Source: Tetmemena sp. SeJ-2015 (Eukaryota; Ciliophora; Spirotrichea; Sporadotrichida; Oxytrichidae). From it: 64,000 bases of DNA. The position numbers and the translations under genes were made by a program. The DNA lies in contig JAJKFJ010021537.1 of assembly GCA_027382625.1 (NCBI GenBank), positions 1 to 64,000 of the forward strand, read 5' to 3'. The notes beneath the pieces were generated by a model that was not told where the DNA came from, did not search any database, and saw only the letters and a list, made by a program, of their open reading frames with translations. The stretch's first letter is position 1. Each line of letters starts with the position of its first letter. Positions 1-10,852 of this stretch are shown piece after piece.

Positions 1-3000
1 TTCTGTCGATCTGAGTCCAATTATTCTGGCACGGGTCTATATTTATCCTGCATATAGGAGAAGACTTTCACTGTCTGAGCTTTGATTTATTTCTCCAATT
101 TTGACTTCACCCCTGATTCTTACAATAATACCAAAAAGTGAGACTTAAAATCACATCTGCTTCTCAATTTAAGAAGGGAGATCAAGAATTTTCAAAAGAA
201 ATATGAATAATAAAGTTTGTAAAATAAAAAGGGAAAGTCTTTTTCTCAATAGACTTGCTTCAATTAGCCTTGTTAACTTATTATGGATCTTAATTAACTA
301 GAATATTATCTTTTAATTAACATTTTAACTCTATTTACTAAAACCATTCTTCAACAGTTGAATTTGTAGATATTGTACGCGTCATAGGTTAAAGATAACT
401 GCTGATGCGATTTATTCCTTCTACTCTCGCTAATTCCATTCAATTTCTTCTTTCTGAGCTTCTTGGGTATCGCATCAGAGTTTTTATTCGTGTGTCTTTG
501 TTTTTTCTCTGCATCTAGAATAACTTTCCTCTAGGATTCCCCGCCTTGATTGAATTCAGCTCCAGATTGATCGAACTGCATCACCTTTTGCATTTCGTCT
601 TCTTATTTGCTCTTGCGAGTCTCCTGAATTTATCTCCTTAGCTTTCTTTTGGCCCTTGTATTTTTCTTTACAGGTATTTCTGAGTCTTATAAAAAGTAAC
701 TATGATTTCATAAAATGCTATTATCTTCTCTGACCCCAGACTAATAGAGCACCCTCTTTTCATTTTAAGGTATGATTGAATTCTCCAGATACTGCTGAAT
801 CTAAATCTAAGAGCCAGCCTCATTTAGGCCTATCTTAGTTTGCTACTACTGCTTTGATTCCATCGCATTTTGAACAGTGCTTTCCTCTTTATTCTATGAT
901 TGTTCTCTTTAGCCAATGAGAACTTGACTATCATCATTTCTTTGATACTTCTCTGCTAGTCCTTAACTGCTCATTTACTACTGAATGGAAACCTACTACT
1001 ACACCTTATCAATAGCCTCTTCTAGTCCCTTGTGGTCTTAAATGCTGTTCCTTGTTATTAACTTTATTACTTTGTTCACAAGCCGTTTCTTATTCTCCTT
1101 AGGTAGAAAATTAATTATAATTATTTTTTGAGTATAGGTCGAGAAGATTATTTGGACTCGTTTTCAAGGAACCTCAGATAATTCACAGACTGCCCTAAAT
1201 CGAACTGCTTTCGAATTTCTGCTCTACGCTTAGACTTTACAGACTTAGCTGACGAGAGAGACTTCTCTATAGCTACTAAAGAAGCTTATAAACTAAAAGC
1301 AGCAACTATTCTTAACTTTAATTTGTAAAGAAGCTCTTTCATTCAATATTATGCATTTTTAATTATACATAAAAATATATAAATTTAGATTGGTTATGCT
1401 TATACTGAGATTCTTAGGATTCCTAGACTGACTTTATTTCTGCTCCTATAAGAATTAAGGTCTTATCTAATATAAAATAGTAAAAAATTCGTCAAAATAT
1501 TTCTATCTTTTTCTTCTGTCTTTTCACAAATGCCATATCCCTATCGCTCTCCTTTGAATTTGAAGTTCCATTCATTTTGCGCTCCTTCTCGTTTGAAAAA
1601 GCCACTCCCCTAGTGATAGGCACAGAATTATCCTGTGCTATACTCTTGGACAATATGGAGTTTTTATAAAAAAAATATAGAAGTTGATCTATTATAATTC
1701 ATTAAAAGTTTTTGTGAGCAGTCCATCGATCCATCTTTCGTTCAACTGATTTAGCCTGTGAAGAGAAGTTTAAAAAAGCTTCAAGATTGCTTTTTAAAAT
1801 TACATTTACAAGCAATTGGAGTTTGATGTCTTTCCATTTTAGCTGGCTTGATTGTTCTTTGCCTCTAAATCCTTAACTCTCCTTCTTAGTTTTTAGTTTA
1901 TGCTAAAAATCTATTAAGGTTGCACCTTTTCACTCAGATACTCATTCACAAATTATAATTACCACTTAAAAATTAAATTCAGCTGATTGCTTGCATACCT
2001 GTGATATAGGGAAATTAATATGGAGAAAAGCATATATGATGAAGGTGTTTGGAGCTAGACTGAAACATAATCTTGCTCTAGGATTCTGAGACGAATTTTT
2101 ACATGGCCACGTTTCTAGTCTCTAATTAGGCATGGCTGGAGTCTTGCCTCTTGGTTTCCCCTTGGCTTGGGATGAGCTCTTCTGTGATGCTTAAGCGGTT
2201 TTGAGAGGAGTTCAAATGCGCTCTATTGAATGGCAGCTTTAATATCAAGTAAAACTTATATGCTGAGTAAGCTTGCTAGTTGGAAGTATTTGACTTGAGC
2301 GGAGAGCGCCAGTGCTATCTAGCCTGATCCGGTTTATCATTCCAGAAGTTATTTTCTGTTTCTCTAGAGAAGATGACTGTCTAGATCTATCCCCCGTATG
2401 ATGGGAGTCTACAGATCTATTAGGTTAGGAAGAATATGCTTATTAAATATACTATATAATAGTATTATTCAATGAATTCCTTAGCAAGTCAACATTAGAG
2501 GGACCATGATGAGTGGTTTGAGCAAAGTTCAATCTACTGTTCAGTCTATTTTGAGATTGAGAGTTCGAGGGCTGATGGAAAGACTGGCTTAAATTAATAG
2601 CACCTATCTTCATCTAGGCTCTCGAAGTAGGAGTGTTCTTAATCTTCTCAAGGTATTTTTCAAAGCCGTCTGAAGAATTGGAAATCACACTTATCTCCCT
2701 TTTCATTTTCTAGTAAAATGAAAATCTTTTGTATCACAGATAATTATGGGAATAAAAGTAGGAAATTGAAGTATACTTAGCATCAACTTCAAGCATTTTC
2801 TAGGAATATTTATCCATTGGGATGTTCTCGATAAGACTAGCTTGCTTACTAAAAATCCACTTCCTAAGTGATAACCTAATTTATAACTCATCTTATAATC
2901 CAAAATAGAAGAAATTTAATTCTATCTAGGCCTGTTGCTCCTTCTTTCCTCCTCTTCTCTTCCTCTTCTTACTCTCTCCTAAAAATCCACTATTAGCGAA

Positions 3001-4256
3001 GAATTTTGAAACTCCTTACTGCTTGATTTGATGGCTCTTCTCTTCGATAATCTTATATAGCTTCTCGTATTTTGGAGCTCTAAGAATTGATTTTGCTAAC
3101 TAGGCCCAATTAGAGTTTCCCTGAACTGCTCCTCCCTCTTATTCAACTTCATCTTGAAATCTCACCATCTAAGTGTACCCGAAATTATACATTCAATACA
3201 ATTATTATCATCACTTACTCACCTCAACTTTTTATTCAAAATCAGGAATGTAAGGTTTCTTCAAATCGCTTAACCCCTTATCTAGAATGATATCTGAGGC
3301 CTTAGGCAGTGAGAAGGGCTCATTCTTCTTAATAAGAGAGTAGTTTTACAATCTCTTCTCGCTTTCACTCCCCTCTCGCCTATCATCTATAGCAGGCAGG
3401 ATGCCTTTCTTCCCCTTCTTCATTTAATCTATAATGAAGTCGTTAATATATAATAACTAAGTCGACTTTATAAAAGTGTTCACTCTTTCCTCAAACTTTA
3501 ATTACCGATTTAATAAATCAGGCTATCTAATTTACAAAGTTTCACTTTTAATGAAAGTGTATTTTAATGATTACCAAATGAAGAAGAATGAGAGTTGAAT
3601 TAAATATTTCAACGCCTACTTACTTGGTCTTTGAGATTGGGTCTGTTCATTTAGAATATTTTGAGATTTTAAAGCCATGGTGAAATTTCTCTACTGTCCT
3701 AGGTACTTTCTTATGTTTCGGCTGGTTCTCTCTTCCCAACCCTGTGCCTGGGAAGTGTTTTCACCGCTGTTTAAATCTGAGTCTTGGAGCAGTTGAGGGG
3801 CTATTGCAAATACAGTTGATATAAAAATACAATGAAGTAGATTATTATAAGATCTCTTTTGAGGGCTTTTAAAGGCTGATTGAAGCTTTCCAAAAATGGG
3901 GTTTAAGTTATTCGCACCAGCTATTGGTGAGGAGTGGTTTGGCAATAGCTTCGGATTCTATCCTTGATTTCTACTGAATGGAGTTTTCTCATCTTCATTC
4001 AAAAAGTATGCTAATCAAATTCATTCTTTTCATATTTGAATAATCTTAATTGAGGGTAATCTGCAAGTCTTTATTATTTTTGGTAGTGAGATTAATACTC
4101 TGTTGAAGATTGTTATTGCTTATTTAATTCTGAATCTGCCGCTTGAAGATAAGTCTATTTCTGGGGAATCTCCCTCCTCTCACATATCGTTTGTATTTTG
4201 AAGATTATTCAAACTATTGGAAATTTATTGCTCCTGCTTTGACTTAGTTGGCACAT
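1..4256 (-). CDS. Large low-complexity basic protein; 3' end beyond the window
   Basis: With TAA/TAG read as Gln, coding-quality sequence runs on the minus strand from an ATG at 4256 to the left edge, in several frames joined by introns and probable IESs. The start region reads MCQLSQSRSN. A GTAAGT intron lies near 3.43-3.63 kb and a GTGAGT intron near 3.19-3.24 kb. The stretch after the first intron reads MKKGKKGILPAIDD and contains KPYIPDF and KYEKLYKIIEEK. Later parts are rich in Ser, Gln, Asn and Lys, with one short coiled coil near 1.9 kb (LRRRVKDLEAKN). A frame reading KLEKQIKAQTVKVFSYMQDK continues through the left edge. I recognise no family. The part below about 1.35 kb starts at an ATG (MKELLYKLKL) and could be a separate gene, but coding-like sequence bridges the two. 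Exact junctions are unresolved. Confidence 0.5.
2849..2991. repeat. Pair of 13-bp direct repeats, pointer-like
   Basis: CTAAAAATCCACT occurs at 2849-2861 and again at 2979-2991, inside the minus-strand coding region. The repeat is longer than the ordinary IES pointers of this window and falls in the size range of the scrambled pointers. The segment between the copies is partly coding-like (a Lys/Arg/Gly run). Confidence 0.4.
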
Positions 4257-4532
4257 AAAAAGTAATATGAGAGAGAGAATAAAAAAAGATGAGTTGGTGA
4301 GATAATAATATGGGGATTCATGTAGTAGCTTTGCGAATCTTGCATTAGCGTCAGTTATAAGCAAACAATTTAATCTGCAAATTAAATCACTATAAAAGTT
4401 TATCGAACTTACATCAAGTCTATCATCTATTCATTTACTTTTACATTTGCATATTTTTTAAGTTCTTAAACCTACATCTAAATTCTTCGATGATAGATGC
4501 ATTCTCAATATAATTACACTGTAAAATTCTTA

Positions 4533-5196
4533 ATGAAACTAAAGAATAACACTAAACTTTCTTCAATAGTAATTATTGTTGCTTGCTAGATTGGTTCCAG
4601 CATGCAAAGTAAATGCAGTTCAAACAGTGAGTGTTCCTACGAGTGCTGCGACAGCAAGAGCAACATATGTATCTACAGACCCTCTAAAATTGACTGCATG
4701 GGCTACATGACCACAGCCTAATTAATTGGAACTATCTTGGGCGGAATTCTAATATCTATCTTGCTTATCATCAGTTTCGTAATTACTATTCTCAAAATCA
4801 ACAGGAAAAGGAAGGAGCAGGCATTCAAATTAAACATAAATAGATGTCTGCTGTCATATTTAGAATTGTTTATTCAATCGCTCAGTTAAATTGTTAGAGA
4901 GCAAGTAGGGCTAGGCTATAGCAGAGCAGCTAAATTTAGCAGAGGAAAACTTTCGAAAAGGGTTATTTGAATAACATGAGCTAGTAGATAAAACTGGACT
5001 CACTTCAAAGCCTAGGTAGAAGTTAACGAAGGAAAGTCATGAAGCTTTTGGCTATGAGTAATTCGTGTCAATAAATAGAGGAGCCTCTGAGTACAGCAAT
5101 ATGAGTGGAAATAATTATATAGAAGAGGAAAGTGAAGAAGAGGGAGAGAGCGAGAAGAGGAGGATAGATAGCTAAATTACTTATGAATCATCATGA
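4533..5196 (+). CDS. Small Cys-rich single-pass membrane protein with acidic tail
   Basis: The ATG at 4533 opens a signal-peptide-like N-terminus (KLSSIVIIVAC). A short ectodomain follows with about eight cysteines (CSSNSECSYECCDSKSNIC), then one membrane segment (LIGTILGGILISILLIISF) and a basic stop-transfer stretch (KINRKRKEQ). After a frame change near 4.9 kb, probably an IES, the cytoplasmic tail continues and ends with a Glu-rich run and a TGA at 5194. I read it as a type I surface or vesicle membrane protein. No family was recognised. It is transcribed away from the minus-strand gene to its left, leaving about 280 bp of shared upstream DNA. Confidence 0.6.
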
Positions 5197-5760
5197 AAAT
5201 ATAAAAATCCATAATTTGATTAACAATAGTTTCATGATGAAATAGAAAGACAGATAGAGTGATTAAGAAATAAAAATTTAAAATGGTAAGAAAAGTAATT
5301 TTGTGCAATTTTATGATATCACATGGCTAATCTATACTTAAACTAACTGCTTTAAATAGGGCTGCTGCATGAATTCCCACACTTAGACTGATCAAAATGG
5401 TTAAGGAGAAATGTAATTGGTACCATAAAGAACTGTAAGATTAAATACAATTGTTTCTATAAGAGTTTTTCTTTTCATGCCACTTCCAAGTTATGATTCT
5501 GATTAACACTTGTAGCAATTCGTGAGTCACTAGACTAATATCTTCCAAACTAGGAATACCTACATCTACTCCTTGAGTTTGAATAATTCGATTAACATAA
5601 ACTCTCTTACGAATCAATCGCATTTCAACACTAACTAAACTGAGCAGCAGTTTCATTCTGATGATGTAAGTTAAGATTGTTTGTGATTTTGTGAATTCTG
5701 ACACAAGAGGAGACTATATATTGCTTTCTTCGTCTGTTATTAAAACTGAATTTCTAGATC
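5197..5760. other. Intergenic; one doubtful minus-strand frame
   Basis: A minus-strand frame of 87 codons (about 5441-5704) looks mildly protein-like (GIPSLEDISLVTHELLQVL). It has no convincing start and no recognisable domain, so I left it unannotated. It could be an orphan MDS or the upstream region of the FHA gene. Confidence 0.35.
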
Positions 5761-7480
5761 ATGAATTTGCTTGCGGAAATTCCAATTTTCATACCCGATG
5801 ATGAAGTTAAATATGCGCCAGTCTTGGAACTCGAAGTCATTGATTCACCTTAAGTTGACTCGATCCAAGTACACTAGAATTCGTCTCCCATTTTCCCCAG
5901 CATTCAAAGCATAAAGAATTGTAATTCCTTTTTATCTTATAGATGCTTTAATTCTAAACTAAATGGGTTAATCATACCGACACCATTTAAAGAAAGGGCA
6001 AATTTTCAAGATCAATGCCCAGGGACTTATCGGCTCAAAGCGTGCAAAGCAAGATGGCTGCGTGTTCTTTGGCAGCTCCTCAGCTACGATTTAATTTGAG
6101 AGAACTAATCAACTAGAATTATTTTATCATGATACATAAATCAAAGAGGAGGACACTCGTGCTCCTAGTATGAGCCATCGAGAGGGAACCAGCAGGCTCT
6201 TTTGGGATTCAATAGCACTCATGATAAGTTATTCCACAACTTGAATCAGAGCAGAAGTGAAATAGGAGGCATTAACAATAACTTAGGAACAGCTGAAATA
6301 CTCATCAAAGACAATACTCATATCGAATCGTGTATACTTTTAATTGCAAGACAATAGCCAAGGTTTAAGTTTCACCTAGGGCTTGGCTGGCTTATTCGGT
6401 TCCACTTCTGGTAATTAAGACAAAAGAGTTGGAGAGAAGATCTAACCGCCTAAGATCTCCTACTATAATGACGTGGTGATCGGGGAGTATGAAGGCAGCT
6501 CCAAGCATCTGAGTTAAAAAGCAGCTCAGAATTCATCAGCAGGACCAGCTAGTGGATCTACTTTTGGCACTCACATAGCTAGTCTTTTCAAAAAGAGCAA
6601 GCTTTAAGATAGTCCTTAGAAGAAAGACCTGATTCTTGAGAATAGAGAAGGTGATTTAGGGGATTTAGAAGTTGAGGGACTAGGAAATGAGCTATTGACT
6701 GATTCTAATCCAGGCAAGCGCAATTTCATGATTAGGTATAAGATAGATACTAAGGGCTACTATCTAAAAGACGCTGGTGAAGGGTCTGGCACCTTTGTTA
6801 GAATTGATAGACCGCTCATACTCAGCAACGGGTTTCTGATATCTCTCAAAATATTTTAATAGAAATAGTTATCCTATATTTATGAATAATTGCACTCTAA
6901 TATTTTATTGAAAGGATAGAAACGCAGAGCTCTTAGAACAAGAGAAGCAACTTCAGAAAAGGGAAAAGCAAATTCTAAAGCCAAAAAGGTTGAGGAAGAG
7001 CTGGAGTCTCGAATCAAGGCAAAAATGTCTCAAGCCATATTCTCCTCGATTATGAAGGGGAGAAACCTTTCCTCTACTAACTCAACTTCTAAGCGAGATT
7101 TCCATCAATTCACTTACAAAGTATTAACTTTAGTTAGATTATTTTTTGGAGTAATTTTTATCACTTAGAATATACTCCATTCCAACAATAGCAAATCCTA
7201 TATCTATGATACTCCAGTTAATTAGCAGATCTTATTCACACAGCCCAAATATAATTTAACAAATGAAACCCAACATAATCATTAGTTTAATAGTACTAAG
7301 TCAGAAGAACAACTCACTATTGCTAAGTATGCTTTTAAATCTTACTCTATATTAAATAGAGTGTGTGTGAGAGAAAATTCCTTAAATAATATTTCCAGAT
7401 TCATCCTATTTACGAAGCACATTATATTTTTACAAATAAAAAATGACTTTTACTTTCCATCATATTCCATTCTATAATGA
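5761..7480 (+). CDS. FHA-domain protein with coiled-coil tail
   Basis: It starts MNLLAEIPIFIPDDEVKYAP at an ATG at 5761. Around 5.99-6.09 kb it reads IGSKRAKQDGCVFFGSSSA, the beginning of an FHA-like fold. The clearest part is near 6.72-6.85 kb (RNFMIRYKIDTKGYYLKD, then GEGSGTFVRID, then PLILSNGFLIS). This matches the FHA pattern of a strand, a Gly-x-Gly-Thr-Phe-Val loop and a final Leu...Gly...Ile strand that binds phosphothreonine peptides. A Lys/Glu coiled coil follows (KVEEELESRIKAKM). The last 300 bp are hydrophobic and AT-rich and may be non-coding. Frame changes near 6.1, 6.25 and 6.4 kb are best explained by IESs. FHA assignment is by motif; partner and pathway are unknown. Confidence 0.6.
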
Positions 7481-7876
7481 AGATTAACAGTCTTTTATAA
7501 CCATGGAGAATTAGCTTGAATAGATAGGCAAAATAGAAAATGATAAACAATTATGACATAAATCTAATTTTATTTATTAATTATAAATTTTTGATTTCTA
7601 TGTTTTGCATAAAACATTTATTGAGATCATCACTGCCAGAAAGGATAGAAAAAATCTTATTATAAACTTACATTCTGGAAAATTAAATTCATTTTCCTCA
7701 GATTAAAAGGATAGATAGATGGTCAGATAGATAGATTGAAGATAAAAATTGTATTTCAAAAAACGAAAAATTATAATCACTGAGTTATACTACTTATTGA
7801 GCTCATATCGCACTCCTATTCTGAAGGTTGCCTTTTATAAATAATTCCAGCAGACTTTTATTTAAGCTTCTTTAAT
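7481..7876. other. AT-rich intergenic stretch with short GATA repeats
   Basis: No coding signal seen. Around 7710-7740 there is a short imperfect repeat of GATA units (GATAGATAGATGG and CAGATAGATAGATT). Confidence 0.5.
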
Positions 7877-9154
7877 ATGGATTATAAGCCCTCCATATTT
7901 ATTTAAAACTTCTTCTGTTTCTATTGAATCTTCTCTTCTTTGTTTATTTTAGAAGAAGTAGCTGGAATTTATGAATCCAATGCGCCAAATTTATTGGAAT
8001 TAGTTGTTCTGATTACTTTATCTTTACCCTCACTGTTTGCCTTAGTAAGCTTTGGCTGCTCTATCTGGAGCTATTCTTGCAGGGAGTTTTTCCTTACTAA
8101 TACTTCAAAATTCAATCCCTACTAATCATCTGAGACTGGCTCTCTCATATCAGAGCTGGTCACTATCAAACTTTGATTAGGGGCGCTCTTCCCCTTAAAT
8201 GATAACTTTTTCTTTAATGAGAATGCTCTGTCCTTGATTGTGAGTAAATACTATGAGCTTTTAACTTTGAGAGAGTCATAGGAGCTGGATTTTTAGAGGA
8301 TGGGGTTACTTTTAGGCACCTCTATATCTGCTATAAAGTTAAGCAGGTCCTGCTCTATCATCTTCAGTCTCTCCTATCTTAGGTGCTCAGACTGGTTCTT
8401 TTTAAACACTATCAGATTTACAAGTAATAAAAGTAAAATCGATGAGTTAATGAGGAAAATACATTTATTTTAGATTTGCGAATTGCTCGATTGCCAAAAC
8501 GAGGAAGAAGTAAAGATCTGCCACACATTTACCAATCTAACTCTGGAGTCATCTCTATATTTGAAACTATCGTCACCTTTATTATATCCAAAGTAACCTC
8601 CATATATGTATAATATGGTGGTCACTGCAGCTATCATCATATCAAAGAGGAGACTTATTGAAAAGCCAATTCTCTTCCTTTGAAACTGTATTGGCTTCAC
8701 TTATTAGGAGGAAAGTGAAAACGCTTATCATATTGAAAAGTGTTAACTGCAAAAGCATGAACATAGGAATCTAGAATTAGTAGAAATAGTGCGGGTGATG
8801 CACTAGCAAGGATTCTTTCTCAGTTTCAAAATAAGGTTCGATCAGGAAGCAAAGAGTTATCGCAATCAGTGCAAGTGCCTTAGTTTGAACAAGTAGAAAC
8901 TTGATTTAGTGTTTAAAATGCTCTTCTTCAAGCTAAATTTCTCTTTTTGTACCTGTTTGAACCTATCAGAAGTTTAGATACCCTTTGGTTTGCTTTTAAA
9001 ACTTCTTATAAACCTCTTTAAGCTTTAGCTAGATAGAAGCTAAAAATTCCTTCAGTTTCTATCTTTTAGAAGTAGAGGATCCACTGCTCTCGGGGGGTTA
9101 AATTTGCATTATAAATTTTATAATAACTATCTTCTACATTCTCTATGTACATGA
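7877..9154 (+). CDS. Unrecognised protein, about 400 aa
   Basis: Long frames free of TGA run from about 7.95 kb to a TGA at 9152. The first exon is tentative (MDYKPSIFIQN at 7877). After a probable intron or IES the frame reads EEVAGIYESNAPNLLELVVL. The middle reads NENALSLIVSKYYELLTLR and LLLGTSISAIKLSRSCSI, and a C-terminal half with several Cys and Lys follows (CKCLSLNKQKLDLVFKM). Frame changes near 8.18 and 8.70 kb suggest IESs. I do not recognise a domain. Start uncertain, reading direction well supported. Confidence 0.5.
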
Positions 9155-9257
9155 TCAATTAGATTCCCATTGAGAAAAGTCATACTCGAATAAAGGAAGA
9201 GAAATATTTTTGGTTTATTTAAATCATCATTTGTTTTATTGTAATTAACCTGCTTTA

Positions 9258-10585
9258 ATGGAGAACCGAGGTAATAATGAATTCCATCTTCAATTTATTG
9301 ATTTCTCTCTGACCCTCATTTGGCTATATATCTCTAATTGCATTTACAGTGACCGTGTATACTCAGTATGGGTATGCATAAGTTGATCTGGATCGCTACA
9401 GGGAGGAGTTGGCTGGCAATGGGAGTGGGGCAGGTTAGAAGGAACAAAATTCAGCACATACTTCGCCTGAGAAGAATAGTACTAGCGAAGATTAGAATGC
9501 AGAATCAAGCACTGATCTTAAGAAGCAAATTAAGATTATCTACGACTCTTAAATATGGTTGTGATCAGTAAATGAAGTAGCAGGATGGAGTGGTGCAACA
9601 AAACTCAGGAGATAAAGTCATCGAGGTTCAGTTCAAATGGGGAGCAGGATTCATTCAGGTAAGTTAAGGCGAGCAGTCTAAAGATGCAGCGAGATCTATA
9701 AGCGCATTAATCATATGATTATCGGGCAATATCTTATGAGTTTGTTGTATAGAGGAGAGAAATTAGGTCGAAGATCAAAGTATTTGTGAAGACATTCCAT
9801 GGCAAGAGGACAGTTTTCGACTTCGTGGTTCTAGTCTCAGATAAGTTGGACAGATTGAGGGAAATGCTGCAGCTCAAGGAACCGGAAGAGATGTCGAGTT
9901 ATCATGTAATCAAGTTGGTGTATCCCATGGGCACGATAAGGCATCTCAATCTAGATTAAACTTTCGAGTAGTTGGAAATTCCTCATGGCGCATAATTGCT
10001 TCTGCTCGGTTAGAAGTCATTTACCTGGGATCTCAATTACAAAGGCTCAAATATCCAACTACTAAATAACTGCCTGACTGCAAACAAGAAATTCGAAATG
10101 GACTATGAAACAGTACTTGCGAGTGTAGGTTTTAACAGTGGAAGGCATTATTGGGAAATTAAGCTTGATGTATTCGTAGAGATGGAGGATATTTTCGTCG
10201 GCGTTGCACGTCGAGGAGTAGATCTCTACACTCGCGCTTGGGACACCGGATCTTTTTGGGGCTGGATTTGTGCGGGAGGAAGAAAGTTTTGCCCCGCCTC
10301 TCCTGGTCCAATGGTGCAAGAGTATGGAGGTTTCTCGAAGATAAATGATGTGGTTGGAGTGCTGTTTGAATTCAAAGAAGGAGTAGGTAGCATTTCATTC
10401 TACAATAACGGAGTAAGTTATTTAGCTGGTGTGATGAACTTTTCTTTTAGCAACCACTAGGAACAGCCTTCGACAACATACCTCCAGGCATCTACTACCC
10501 AGCAGTTTGCTTATACTATGGAGAGTGCTAAGTCACTTTAAATCCTAAGGCTAAGATCCCGGGGCATGAGGAGTCCAAGAACTGA
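9258..10585 (+). CDS. Ubiquitin-like plus SPRY domain protein
   Basis: The ATG at 9258 opens MENRGNNEFHLQF. A hydrophilic, Ser/Gln-rich linker follows. A ubiquitin-like domain sits at about 9.77-10.03 kb (KIKVFVKTFHGKRTVFDFVV ... LNLDQTFEQLEIPHGAQLLL): beta-grasp strand pattern, then an Asp-Gln-Thr hairpin and a final hydrophobic strand. A SPRY domain follows at 10.04-10.56 kb (GFNSGRHYWEIKLD, VGVARRGVDL, WGWICAGGRKF, ending LGTAFDNIPPGIYYPAVCLY). The SPRY frame is complete only when the 38-bp intron at 10413-10450 is removed. Another probable intron starts GTAAGT near 9659. The stop is TGA at 10583. SPRY domains bind protein partners, and with a Ubl this suggests a ubiquitin-system adaptor, which is inference. 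Confidence 0.75.
10413..10450 (+). other. 38-bp spliceosomal intron
   Basis: It starts GTAAGTT and ends TTTTAG. Removal joins ...FYNNG to QPLGTAFDN, the expected SPRY sequence. No flanking direct repeat is needed, so this is an intron and not an IES. Confidence 0.8.
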
Positions 10586-10852
10586 AGCAGCGCAGAAAAG
10601 TGTGTAAATGTCATATGTCTACTATTATATTAAGGACTTTTCTCCTGCCAATTGTTATAAAACTAGCAGTGTATATATATTTCTCATCTTCTAATTTTGC
10701 TCACAATTCGAAATTCACCAACCTATAAATGAAGTCTACTTATACTTTGTGAAGCTATAAATGTCATTTCGTGTTACTGTATCACAATATGAGAAGATTT
10801 TAAATAAATAAATTATATAGCACACAGATACATCTCAAGAGATATTTTTTTA
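10586..10852. other. Intergenic, AT-rich
   Basis: I see no gene here. It includes the likely 3' flank of the SPRY gene and the promoter of the next gene. Confidence 0.5.
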
